A stretch of DNA of 64,000 nt from Glycomyces buryatensis (GTDB lineage Bacteria; Actinomycetota; Actinomycetes; Mycobacteriales; Micromonosporaceae). The stretch lies in contig NZ_STGY01000005.1 in NCBI RefSeq assembly GCF_004912275.1, forward strand, positions 1-64,000. The letters run 5' to 3'. The position numbers were made by a program, and so were the translations under genes. Of the stretch, positions 9,921 through 18,988 are shown piece after piece (position 1 is the stretch's first letter; every line of letters begins with the position of its first letter). The notes under the pieces were generated by a model. It saw nothing but the letters and a program-made list of their open reading frames with translations. It was not told the DNA's origin and did not search any database.

Positions 9921-10382
9921 TCACTTCAGCTCAATCTGCACCTTGCCGGACCCCAGCTCGGCATAGGTCGCCGAACGGCTTTCGCCGTCGACTTCTAGTT
10001 CAATCCCCCGCTCGCTGGCGGCCACGACTCGCCCGGTTACGGGCTCCTCCCCGATGTGCACGGCCACCAAGCGCCCAATATTACGCCGCCAGTGCCGAGG
10101 CTCGGTCAGCGGACGGTCGACGCCGGGAGAGGACACTTCCAGGGTATAGGCATCGTCCGCAAAGGGCCCACCCGTAGTCTCCGCCGCGTCCAGTGCTCCC
10201 GAGCACGCCTTCGAGGCGACGGCCACATCGTCGAGGCTGATACCGCCGTCCTTATCGACCTGCACCCGCACCAGGAGCCGGCGTCCGGCCTTAGTGACCT
10301 GGAGTCCCTCCAGGTCGAACCCGGCCTTCTCGACCGCCGGCTTGACGATGGCCTCGATTTCATTGCGCTTCTCGACACCCAT
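9921..10382 (-). CDS. rimP: ribosome maturation factor RimP
   Basis: The 153-residue protein acts in late 30S assembly. The start is ATG 10382, preceded by GGGAGAG. An N-terminal alpha/beta domain (GFDLEGLQVTKAGRRLLVRVQVDKDGG, seen at about 20-45 and shortened here to its extremes) is followed by SSPGVDRPL and a C-terminal Sm-like barrel (about 100-153). It is the first gene of the rimP-nusA-ylxR-infB operon and is divergent from the lipoprotein at 10462, with a 79-base shared promoter region. Confidence 0.96.
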   Translation of the reverse strand: MGVEKRNEIEAIVKPAVEKAGFDLEGLQVTKAGRRLLVRVQVDKDGGISLDDVAVASKACSGALDAAETTGGPFADDAYTLEVSSPGVDRPLTEPRHWRRNIGRLVAVHIGEEPVTGRVVAASERGIELEVDGESRSATYAELGSGKVQIELK

Positions 10383-10461
10383 TGGCTCTCCCTCTCCGCC
10401 TATTTCGCCGAGATTAACCGCCCGGAGACAGAACCGAAAGGCAGCCTGGGAAACTGGGTGG

Positions 10462-10863
10462 GTGTTCACGACCCGACGCGGACTCCTCGTCGGCGCCGCC
10501 ATTCTCGCGGCCGCCGGATGCACCGAGACACCAGCGCAGATAATCACGCCCAATGCGGACCTCACGGCCGCGCTTCGCACCGCCCGGAGCCTCGCCCGGG
10601 CCTCAGAATCACTGGGGTACAGCGACATCGCGAACGACCATTCGGCCCACGTCGAGACCATCGAGAAAATCCTGCTTCCGAACGTGCTTCCCCAAGAGGA
10701 CGCGGAGGGCGCCGATCCGTCCGATCCGGCCGCCTTGGCCGACGCCGAGACGGCCGGGAGCACCGAGGCCGCCGAGTCGTGCCTGGCGACCGACACCGAC
10801 TACGCGCTCCTGCTCGGGGAGATAGCGGCCTGCCGCGCCGCCCACGCGGCGGTCCTCGCATGA
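10462..10863 (+). CDS. small secreted lipoprotein
   Basis: The 133-residue protein starts at GTG 10462 with MFTTRRGLLVGAAILAAAGC. This is a twin-arginine-like signal peptide ending in a lipobox with acceptor Cys20, so it should be anchored on the outer face of the membrane. The mature part is helical and acidic, with two further cysteines. It has no family I recognise. Its stop overlaps the next gene (ATGA), so the two are translationally coupled. Related gene pairs upstream of rimP in other actinobacteria are annotated as conserved hypothetical or ferritin-like. Confidence 0.75.
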   Translation: MFTTRRGLLVGAAILAAAGCTETPAQIITPNADLTAALRTARSLARASESLGYSDIANDHSAHVETIEKILLPNVLPQEDAEGADPSDPAALADAETAGSTEAAESCLATDTDYALLLGEIAACRAAHAAVLA

Positions 10864-11273
10864 CCGTCGTCGACACGGGCCTGGCGGCCGAATTCGCCGC
10901 CATCTACGCCTACAGCGAGGCCACGGTGCACCTGGACGGAGAGCCGCGGGAGCTGGCCGAGTCCCTGGAGTCAGAGCACCGGGACCGCCGCGATGCGCTG
11001 CTGGACTACTACGACGCGCATGGACTGGAGTCGACCCCAGCCGAGCCCGGTTACTCTCTTGAGCGCGTCACCGAGGCGGACGAGGTCGAGGCGCTGCTGC
11101 TCGACGTCGAGACCCGCGTGGCCACGACCTGGCGGGCCGGCCTGGCCTCCGACGATCCGGACGAGCGCGAGATCTGCCTGAACATGTACACCGACTCGGC
11201 GAAGGCCTTGGCGCGCTGGAAGATCGCGATCGGCCAGAGCTACGCCGATCCCTGGCCGGGCCGCCCCGTGTAG
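10860..11273 (+). CDS. ferritin-like domain (DUF4439) protein
   Basis: The 137-residue, all-helical protein starts at ATG 10860, overlapping the lipoprotein stop by 4 bases. It resembles the DUF4439 ferritin-like family found next to rimP in many actinobacteria. Conserved helix patterns include LAAEFAAIYAYSEATVHL and LAESLESEHRDRRDALLDYY, and a C-terminal WKIAIGQSYADPWPG. There is no signal peptide, so it is likely cytosolic or held by the lipoprotein partner. The function of the family is not known, and I do not see a complete di-iron ligand set. Confidence 0.75.
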   Translation: MTVVDTGLAAEFAAIYAYSEATVHLDGEPRELAESLESEHRDRRDALLDYYDAHGLESTPAEPGYSLERVTEADEVEALLLDVETRVATTWRAGLASDDPDEREICLNMYTDSAKALARWKIAIGQSYADPWPGRPV

Positions 11274-11333
11274 CGCAGGTCCTGGGGGCACCGGCCACTA
11301 GCCGGCGCGGGGAGCGACCCGGCCCGTGCACAC

Positions 11334-11364
11334 ATACCCGATATGCGATACTCGGTATACCCGA
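11334..11364 (+). promoter_or_regulatory. candidate PadR operator/promoter
   Basis: ATACCCGA occurs twice (11334-11341 and 11357-11364) and its inverted core TCGGTAT lies between them (11352-11358), with the 8-base palindrome GGTATACC at 11354-11361. AT-rich dyads like this immediately upstream of a padR gene are typical autoregulatory sites. The site ends 18 bases before the padR ATG. Confidence 0.5.
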
Positions 11365-11382
11365 ACGGTTTGCGAGGTAGAC

Positions 11383-11961
11383 ATGAGTGTCAAACACAGC
11401 CTGCTGGCGCTATTGGAGCGCGGGCCCGCATACGGCTACCAACTGCGGTCCGCCTTCGAAAGCGCCACCGGCAACACCTGGCCGCTCAATATCGGCCAGG
11501 TCTACACCACGCTCTCGCGGCTCGAACGCGACGAGATGGTCGAGGCGCTCCCCGAGAACGAATCCGGCCAGCGCCCCTACCGCATCACCGAGACCGGCAA
11601 GCGCCACCTCGCGAGCTGGTTCGCCTCCCCCGTCAAGGCCGCCGACCGCCCCCGCGACGAGCTCACCATCAAACTGGCGCTCGCCGTCACCACCCCCGGC
11701 GTCAATGTCACCGAGGTGATCCAGCGCCAGCGGGCCGCCACCCTCCGGGTCCTCCAGGAATACACCCGGCTCAAGGCCGACGAGAACGCCGACCTCGCCT
11801 GGAAGCTGGTGCTGGAGTCCATGATCTTCCGCGCCGAGGCCGAGATCCGCTGGCTCGACCACACCGAGGCCGTCGTCGCCCGCGCGGAGCTCCCCGCACC
11901 GTCCCCTTTCGACGTCACCGAACCCACTCCTGAAACCGAAGCCCTCCAAGAGAAGCGGTAG
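11383..11961 (+). CDS. PadR-family transcriptional regulator
   Basis: The 192-residue protein has an N-terminal winged helix (MSVKHSLLALLERGPAYGYQL, then IGQVYTTLSRLERDEMV and the wing SGQRPYRITETGKRHL) and a C-terminal Vir-type helical dimerisation domain (about 90-180). PadR proteins repress neighbouring transporter genes and release DNA when they bind the drug or substrate. The start at ATG 11383 is chosen because the PadR fold begins there; upstream in-frame codons cross the operator dyad. It is followed by the ABC exporter genes at 11971 and 12690, so the three form one operon. Confidence 0.93.
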   Translation: MSVKHSLLALLERGPAYGYQLRSAFESATGNTWPLNIGQVYTTLSRLERDEMVEALPENESGQRPYRITETGKRHLASWFASPVKAADRPRDELTIKLALAVTTPGVNVTEVIQRQRAATLRVLQEYTRLKADENADLAWKLVLESMIFRAEAEIRWLDHTEAVVARAELPAPSPFDVTEPTPETEALQEKR

Positions 11962-11970
11962 AAGCCCACC

Positions 11971-12690
11971 ATGACCGTCCTGCAACTGCGGGGCGTGAGC
12001 CGTGTCCACGGCAACGGCGAGAACGCCGTCCACGCCCTCCTCGACGCCAACCTCACCATCGCCGCCGGAGAACTGGTGGCCATCATGGGCCCCTCCGGCT
12101 CCGGCAAGTCCACTCTGCTCAACCTCGCCGGGGGCCTCGACGCCCCCACGTCCGGCGAGGTCCTGGTCGAGGGCACCGTCCTGGCCTCCCTCAACCGGAA
12201 GAAGCTGGCCGCGCTGCGCAGGCGCAGCGTCGGCTACGTCTTCCAGGACTACAACCTCGTGCCCAGCCTGACCGCCGCCGAGAACGCGGCCCTGCCGCTC
12301 GAACTCGACGGCGTGGGCGTCGGCAAGGCCCGCAAGGCGGCCCTGGAGGCCCTCGCCGAGGTCGGCCTCGACGGGGCCGTTACCGACCGCTTCCCCGACG
12401 AGATCTCCGGCGGCCAGGCCCAGCGCACCGCCATCGCCCGCGCCCTCATCGGGGAGCGCCGCCTGGTGCTCGCCGACGAACCCACCGGCGCACTCGACTC
12501 CGCCACCGGCGAGGACGTCCTCAAGCTGCTCCGCAAGCGCTGCAACGAAGGCGCCGCCGGGCTGCTGGTCACCCACGACGCCCGCCACGCCGGCTGGGCC
12601 GACCGGATCGTGTTCCTGCGCGACGGCCGCATCGTCGACTCCTCCGAACCGCTCGCCGAGCCCGACCTGCTGCTCAAGGAGGCCTCCTGA
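11971..12690 (+). CDS. ABC transporter ATP-binding protein (MacB/LolD/BceA type)
   Basis: The 239-residue ATPase has Walker A GPSGSGKST at about 40-48, the Q-loop in VFQDYN, the signature ISGGQAQR, Walker B LVLADEPTGALDS and the switch His in LLVTHD. The sequence is of the MacB/LolD/BceA class, which works with FtsX-like permeases to move peptides, lipids or drugs outward or detach them from the membrane. It overlaps the permease gene by one base (TGATG), so the two subunits are coupled. Control by the upstream PadR protein is inferred. Confidence 0.95.
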   Translation: MTVLQLRGVSRVHGNGENAVHALLDANLTIAAGELVAIMGPSGSGKSTLLNLAGGLDAPTSGEVLVEGTVLASLNRKKLAALRRRSVGYVFQDYNLVPSLTAAENAALPLELDGVGVGKARKAALEALAEVGLDGAVTDRFPDEISGGQAQRTAIARALIGERRLVLADEPTGALDSATGEDVLKLLRKRCNEGAAGLLVTHDARHAGWADRIVFLRDGRIVDSSEPLAEPDLLLKEAS

Positions 12691-15485
12691 TGCTGCGCAG
12701 CCTCGGGCTGACCTTCAGGATCGCGCGGCGCGAAGCGCTGCGCCACAAGGGTCGGTCGATCCTGTCGATCACACTGCTGGGCCTGCCGCTGCTCGGCGCG
12801 GCGGCGGCCGTCACGGCCATCGACACCATCAGCCTCTCCCCCGACCAGCAGTTGGAGCAGTTGACCGGCGACGCCGACGCCTACATCGAGTCCTACGGCA
12901 ACGGTCCGGTCACCCAGACCTCCTGGACCGGTCTCTACCCCGAATTCGACTGGGAGGCCGACGAGGAGGCCCCCACACCGGAGGCGGACGACATCCTCGC
13001 AGCGCTCCCCGAAGGCAGCCGCGTCGTACCGTTCTCGGAGTACATGACCGGCATGTCATACCAGGTCAGGACGCCCGACGGCATCGCCGGCGCCAACTTC
13101 ATGGACCACGACCTCACCGACCCGCTCTATGAGACCGGCAACCTGCTCACCGTCGAGGGCGAGGTGCCGGGTCGCGGCGAGGTCGCCATCTCCGTCGAGA
13201 TGGCCAGATACCTGAATGCGGAGATCGGCGACGACCTCCAGGTGGTCGAGGGCGAGGACGACGTCGCCTACGAGATCACCGCGATCGTCGAACGGCCCAG
13301 CCAGCTCCGGTCGTGGTTCGCCATCGGCCCCGATTTCACGGACGAGTACCCCGCGGCCGGTTGGCTGGTGGACGTGCCCGACGAACTCACCGGTGAACAG
13401 GCCCTGGCGCTCAACGAAATGGGCCTCGCCGTGTGGTCGCGGGCCATGGCGGCCGATCCGCCCACTGAAAGCCAAGGTTCCAATGAGGCCGGTGGCTCGG
13501 GGACGGACGCCAACGCCATCGCCATCTTCGCGCTGCTGGTGACGCTCGTCGTGCTCGAAGTGGTGCTGCTGGCCGGACCGGCCTTCGCCATCAGCGTCAA
13601 GCAGCGGACCCGCGAGTTCGCGCTCATGAGCGCAGCCGGCGCGAATCCCGCCCAGATCCGCTCCACCGTCCTGGCGGGAGGGCTGCTGTTCGGGATCATC
13701 GCCGCCGGCATCGGCATCTCGATCGGCATCCTCGGCACGTGGCTCGCGCTGCCGCTCCTGGAGCGCCTGAACGACCACCGGTCCATGGGCTTCGAGATCT
13801 GGCCCCAGTTGCAGCTCCTGGTCGCCGTGTTCGCGATCGTCACGGGTCTGGCGTCGGCGCTGGCCGCCGCCATCGCGGCGTCGAAGGTCAACGTGTGCGC
13901 CGCCCTGGCGGGCCGCCGAGCGCAGCCGCGGGCGAAGAAACGATGGACCTTCATCGGACTCGGGCTCATCGCGGTGGGGACACTCGCCGGTATCGCCGGA
14001 GTGATCACCGAGACGACCATCGGCATGGTCGTCGGGTTGGCGGCCTTGCAGATCGGATTGGTGTGCTGTACTACCGGCCTGGTCGCGGCCATCTCGAAGC
14101 TCGGCCGGAGGCTCGGACTGGCGCCGCGTATGGCGCTGCGCGAGGCCGGTCGCAATCGCAGCGCGGCCGCGCCGGCCGTCGCGGCGATCATGGCGGTGGT
14201 GGCGGGCGGACTCTCCATCACCATGTTCTGGGTCGCCGACGGCGACCGGTGGGACGAGACGACCATGTTCTCCACTCCCGAGGGCATGGTGGAGGTCGAC
14301 GTCAGCTACTGGTCCAGCGACGAGAACGCCGAGGCGCCGAGCGCTGACGAACTCGCCGCGGGCACCGCGGAGGTGTTCTCGGTGCTGGAGCGGGAGCTCG
14401 ACGATCCCGAGATGCACGGGTACACGACCGCCAACCGGTGCGGTCCGGACGCCTACTGCGAGGTCAGGGCCGTGCGTCCCGAGGCGAACGTGTGCCCCTA
14501 CGACCCGGTGGGCGAGGGGTCCTTCGACTTGAGCGAAGCAGATCAGCGCGCCGCCGTAGAGGACGAACGGTGCGCGTATAACAACGGCATGTGGCAATCC
14601 TGGAACAATGGAGCGCTCGTCACCGACGATCCGTTCGTCGTCTCCTCCTACACGGGCCTGCAGGGCGGCGACCTCGATGAGGCGATGGCCTTCCTCGGGG
14701 ACGGCGGCGTCCTCACCGACGACCCGATGGCCGTGACCGACGACGGCACCGTGACGGTCTCACGGCTGATGGAGGCCACCACCGAGGAAGGCGGGGAAGA
14801 GGAGACGTCCAGTGTGACGGAGGAGTTCTCCTTCCCGGCGATGGTTCCCGACGCGCCGCGGATGACTCAAGCCGATCTGGTCATGGGTCCGGAGGCGATG
14901 GCCGCCATGGGGTCGGCCGCCGACCCGGCGTCGCAGCGGTACCTGGTTTCGGCCGCGACCCCGCTTACGGCGGAGGACATCCAGGCCGTCGACGAGGCGC
15001 TGCTGGAGGCCGGTCTCTCCGGAGCCGACGAGGGGGTCCACGCCTACCTCTGGCAGTCGACCGGCGACAACCGCTTCGGGGCCTATATCGCGCTCATCGC
15101 GGCCGGGCTCACCGGGATCGTGGCGCTCGGGGCGACCGCGGTCGCCACCGGGCTGGTCGTCACCGAGACCCGCAAGGACCTGACCACCCTCGGGGCGGTC
15201 GGGGCGACGCCGGGTCTGCGGCGGCGGCTGTCGATGTGGCAGGCGGCGGTGATCTCCTTGCTGGGCGCCGTGCTCGGCACGGCGGTCGGGCTGGCCAGCT
15301 ACGCCGGCATCGCCGCGGCCCTGAATCAGAACCTGAAGTGGGAGTATCCGCTGGTGCAGCTCTACAGCTTTGAGATGCCCTGGACGAACCTGCTGATCAC
15401 GCTCATCGCGGTTCCGGCGATCGCAATGGCGGGGGCGGCGCTGTTCACGCGCTCCAAGCTCCCTTCGGAGCGACGCGCGACGTAA
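12690..15485 (+). CDS. FtsX-like ABC transporter permease
   Basis: The 931-residue permease has one N-terminal membrane helix (about 24-48), an extracellular domain (about 50-260) and a first FtsX core of three helices (about 275-405, with the TREFALMSAAGANPAQIR coupling segment). Further helices follow at 428-505, then a second large extracellular domain and a C-terminal FtsX core (about 795-925, TRKDLTTLGAVGATPGLRRR). This duplicated layout is typical of actinobacterial MacB-like exporters linked to peptide or drug resistance. The substrate is unknown. The gene is followed by short GTAAGAG repeats (15482-15500) and a hairpin. Confidence 0.92.
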   Translation: MLRSLGLTFRIARREALRHKGRSILSITLLGLPLLGAAAAVTAIDTISLSPDQQLEQLTGDADAYIESYGNGPVTQTSWTGLYPEFDWEADEEAPTPEADDILAALPEGSRVVPFSEYMTGMSYQVRTPDGIAGANFMDHDLTDPLYETGNLLTVEGEVPGRGEVAISVEMARYLNAEIGDDLQVVEGEDDVAYEITAIVERPSQLRSWFAIGPDFTDEYPAAGWLVDVPDELTGEQALALNEMGLAVWSRAMAADPPTESQGSNEAGGSGTDANAIAIFALLVTLVVLEVVLLAGPAFAISVKQRTREFALMSAAGANPAQIRSTVLAGGLLFGIIAAGIGISIGILGTWLALPLLERLNDHRSMGFEIWPQLQLLVAVFAIVTGLASALAAAIAASKVNVCAALAGRRAQPRAKKRWTFIGLGLIAVGTLAGIAGVITETTIGMVVGLAALQIGLVCCTTGLVAAISKLGRRLGLAPRMALREAGRNRSAAAPAVAAIMAVVAGGLSITMFWVADGDRWDETTMFSTPEGMVEVDVSYWSSDENAEAPSADELAAGTAEVFSVLERELDDPEMHGYTTANRCGPDAYCEVRAVRPEANVCPYDPVGEGSFDLSEADQRAAVEDERCAYNNGMWQSWNNGALVTDDPFVVSSYTGLQGGDLDEAMAFLGDGGVLTDDPMAVTDDGTVTVSRLMEATTEEGGEEETSSVTEEFSFPAMVPDAPRMTQADLVMGPEAMAAMGSAADPASQRYLVSAATPLTAEDIQAVDEALLEAGLSGADEGVHAYLWQSTGDNRFGAYIALIAAGLTGIVALGATAVATGLVVTETRKDLTTLGAVGATPGLRRRLSMWQAAVISLLGAVLGTAVGLASYAGIAAALNQNLKWEYPLVQLYSFEMPWTNLLITLIAVPAIAMAGAALFTRSKLPSERRAT

Positions 15486-15508
15486 GAGGTAAGAGGTAAG
15501 AACGCGAA

Positions 15509-15565
15509 CGGCGGCGCCGGCTCAACCCCTCGGAGACATTGACGTCTCTCGGACCGGCGCCGCCG
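15509..15565 (+). terminator. nested hairpin after the ABC exporter operon
   Basis: A perfect 12-base arm CGGCGGCGCCGG (15509-15520) pairs with CCGGCGCCGCCG (15554-15565) and encloses a smaller GAGAC/GTCTC stem. There is no T-run, as often in high-G+C terminators. It lies between converging genes. Confidence 0.65.
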
Positions 15566-15615
15566 TCGTCAGGCTACAAAGCAGGTGCAAACAAGGCGGC
15601 CTGGACGGACCGGGC

Positions 15616-16509
15616 TCAGGTGCCGGGAGTGCCGGCCGCCGGGATGCCGCCCGAGGGCAGGGTCAGGATCTCGTAGCCGTCGTCGGTGACCAGGAGCGTG
15701 TGCTCGAACTGGGCGGACCACTTCCGGTCGCGCGTCACGGCCGTCCAGCCGTCGTCCCACATCTCGTGCTCGGCGGTTCCGAGGTTGATCATCGGCTCGA
15801 TCGTGAAGGTCATGCCGGTCTCGATCTCGACGGTCAGGCCCGGGTGGTCGTAATGGGGCACATAGAGGCCGGAGTGGAACGCGGTCCCGATGCCATGGCC
15901 GGTGAACTGGCGGACCACCCCGTAGCCGAAGCGCTGGGCGTAGGCCTCGATGACCTTGCCGACCGCATTGAGCTGGCGGCCGGGCTTGACGGTCTTGATG
16001 CCGCGCATCGTGGCCTTCCAGGTGCGCTCGACCAGGTCGCGCGCCTCCTGCGAGACGTTTCCGGCCAGGAAGGTGGCGTTGCAGTCGCCGTGGACGCCGC
16101 CGATGAAGGCGGTGATGTCGATATTGACGATGTCGCCGTCCTGGACGACAGTCGAGTCGGGGATACCGTGGCAGATCACCTCGTTGAGCGAGGTGCAGCA
16201 CGACTTCGGGTAGCCCCGGTAGCCCAGCGTGGACGGGTAGGCGTCCAGGTCGCACAGGTACTCGTGGACGATCCGGTCCAGCTCGTCGGTGGTCACGCCC
16301 GGCGCCACGGACTTGCCGGCCTCGACCAGTGCGTCGGCGGCGACGCGGCCGGCGACGCGCATCTTCTCGATGGTCTCGGCGTCCTTGACCTCCGAGCCGC
16401 GGTACGGACTCGGCGCGGGCTTGCCGACGTACTCGGGCCGCTCGATCGACTCGGGAACGGGGCGGCGGGGACTCTGCTTGCCTGGGTGCAGAACGGGACG
16501 AACACTCAT
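15616..16509 (-). CDS. map: type I methionine aminopeptidase
   Basis: The 297-residue enzyme removes N-terminal Met from nascent proteins. An N-terminal extension of about 40 residues ([19 protein letters not shown]) is typical of actinobacterial type Ic enzymes, which use it to reach the ribosome. The pita-bread fold follows, with metal ligands in [10 protein letters not shown] and HGDCNATF, the catalytic His in [11 protein letters not shown], and the Glu ligands in FTIEPMI and FEHTLLV. It is a single gene whose start at 16509 faces the fold-back repeat region. Confidence 0.96.
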   Translation of the reverse strand: MSVRPVLHPGKQSPRRPVPESIERPEYVGKPAPSPYRGSEVKDAETIEKMRVAGRVAADALVEAGKSVAPGVTTDELDRIVHEYLCDLDAYPSTLGYRGYPKSCCTSLNEVICHGIPDSTVVQDGDIVNIDITAFIGGVHGDCNATFLAGNVSQEARDLVERTWKATMRGIKTVKPGRQLNAVGKVIEAYAQRFGYGVVRQFTGHGIGTAFHSGLYVPHYDHPGLTVEIETGMTFTIEPMINLGTAEHEMWDDGWTAVTRDRKWSAQFEHTLLVTDDGYEILTLPSGGIPAAGTPGT

Positions 16510-16542
16510 CGGTCAAGCCTAGCTTCTGAGCCAGTGGGGGCC

Positions 16543-16709
16543 AGATGGGTGAGCGTCGATTGGGGAGGTCCGCAGTGCCCGAGGATATTTTTCCGCTCCC
16601 TAGGCGGCCGAATGTCCGCCTACCGAAAGTGGTAAGCGGACGTTCGATAACAACGGGAGCGGGAAAATAGACCGGGCAATGCTCCTGCCCAATCGACGCT
16701 CACCCATCT
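16543..16709. repeat. 167-base fold-back (MITE-like) inverted repeat element
   Basis: Three nested stems fold the whole element on itself. Outer arms 16543-16568 and 16684-16709 match at 25 of 26 positions (AGATGGGTGAGCGTCGATT is exact). Middle arms 16586-16600 and 16655-16669 differ by one base. Inner arms 16609-16624 and 16631-16646 differ by two and close on the loop GAAAGT. There is no coding capacity. A 29-base solo copy of the outer arm lies at 21489. No clear target duplication is visible. Confidence 0.85.
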
Positions 16710-16884
16710 AAGAGACCTCTGCGACATCGGCTGGCGAACGCGGACCGGATTCGGTGGTCCGTGACCAGAAAATGTCTTGCGTTTCCGGCGTTTTCGCCGC
16801 ATCCTAAAGGTCATCGATGTCCGACCTGGACGTCACACGGCCTCTCCTCAATCGAGCCGGTGCGGGGCGCGCTCTCACGGAAGA

Positions 16885-16913
16885 GCCGCGGTCCCGTCCC
16901 ACGGGACCGCGGC
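16885..16913 (-). terminator. strong hairpin downstream of the small membrane protein gene
   Basis: GCCGCGGTCCCGT (16885-16897) pairs perfectly with ACGGGACCGCGGC (16901-16913) over 13 bases with a CCC loop. It lies about 110 bases past the minus-strand stop at 17027, with no T-run. Confidence 0.6.
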
Positions 16914-17026
16914 GTACGACACCTCCCGCGGTCGAGCGCCCGGCCAGTCCAACCCTGGCCCGCGGCAGTCGCTCCGCGCCGGCTCACCATCTCTTCCCCG
17001 CGGCCCTTCAGGCCGTGGGACAGGCC

Positions 17027-17551
17027 CTAAGCGGCCTCGAGCTCCTTGGTGGGCTCCTCCTCGGGCTCGTCGGCGGCCGGCGCCTCGGCGACGACCTCCT
17101 GCGCCATCCGCTCCCACAGCATCCCGCCCGAGTGCGCCAGCGCGCCGACCACGGCGGGCACGAACGGCAGGATCCAGTCGGCCAGGAAGCCCGAGTGGGG
17201 GACGTTGAGCACGAGCATCGCCGTACCGGCGCACAGCAGTCCCTGGAGGGTGCCGCGCCAGGCGGCGCGGGAGCCGTCGGCTATGGCCTCGCGGCGCTCG
17301 GTGTTCGGGTCGTGGAATTCGGAGAGTCCGGCGGCGTCCCGGCGTCCGAGGTAGGCGCCGACGACGGCCTGCACAGCGGTACCGGAGACGACGGCGGCGA
17401 TGAGGCTGTTCTTGGTCACCACATAGATGAGGGCGAACAGCAGGCCGCCTCCGGCGAGCGTGAGCACGCCCCTGATGTAGTCGGCTTTTTCACCTGGGTA
17501 CCAGTAGTACTTGGTGACGCCCTCGGATATCTGTCGTTCGATCTTCCCCAT
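17027..17551 (-). CDS. small membrane protein of unknown function
   Basis: The start at ATG 17551 (MGKIERQISEGVTKYYWYP) is chosen because AAGGGGGAG lies upstream; an in-frame ATG at 17614 is possible. The 174-residue protein has a short cytosolic N-terminus, two hydrophobic segments at about 30-65 (VLTLAGGGLLFALIYVV and IAAVVSGTAVQAVVGAYLG), two more at about 105-145, and an acidic Glu/Pro tail (AADEPEEEPTKELEAA). I do not recognise the family. It stands alone between map and ispG, a spot not usually occupied in other actinobacteria. Confidence 0.7.
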   Translation of the reverse strand: MGKIERQISEGVTKYYWYPGEKADYIRGVLTLAGGGLLFALIYVVTKNSLIAAVVSGTAVQAVVGAYLGRRDAAGLSEFHDPNTERREAIADGSRAAWRGTLQGLLCAGTAMLVLNVPHSGFLADWILPFVPAVVGALAHSGGMLWERMAQEVVAEAPAADEPEEEPTKELEAA

Positions 17552-17721
17552 GACGGTGGCTCCCCCTTCGCGGGTGGCGACAAAGGCCCGCGCCGCTTTC
17601 GGCACGATTGTCATTATCGGCGCTCGCGCGGGACGGGATAACTAAATCCGTCTAGTCACCTTTGTGAAATACAACCCAAGATGACCGTATTGTCGGTTTT
17701 ACGGTTGCGTGAGGCGGCGCC

Positions 17722-17765
17722 TACCTGGGTCCACAGTTCAGCGTAACTGCGAGCCCAGGACAGGT
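17722..17765. terminator. imperfect hairpin after ispG
   Basis: ACCTGGGT...AGTT pairs imperfectly with AACT...CCCAGG...AGGT just past the ispG stop. It is a weak candidate terminator for the dxr-rip1-ispG group. Confidence 0.35.
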
Positions 17766-17783
17766 AAGTCACCTATCCGACAG

Positions 17784-18959
<1,176 letters not shown>

Positions 18960-18988
18960 GCGACTAGTTTCCACCTAACTGACGCAGG

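Larger units (their letters stand above)
16510..17026. other. 517-base non-coding stretch between map and the small membrane protein gene
   Basis: It holds the map promoter side, the 167-base fold-back repeat (16543-16709) and a strong hairpin (16885-16913). The open frames crossing it on the plus strand are Arg/Pro-rich and start inside the repeat or the hairpin, so I call no gene here. Confidence 0.6.
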
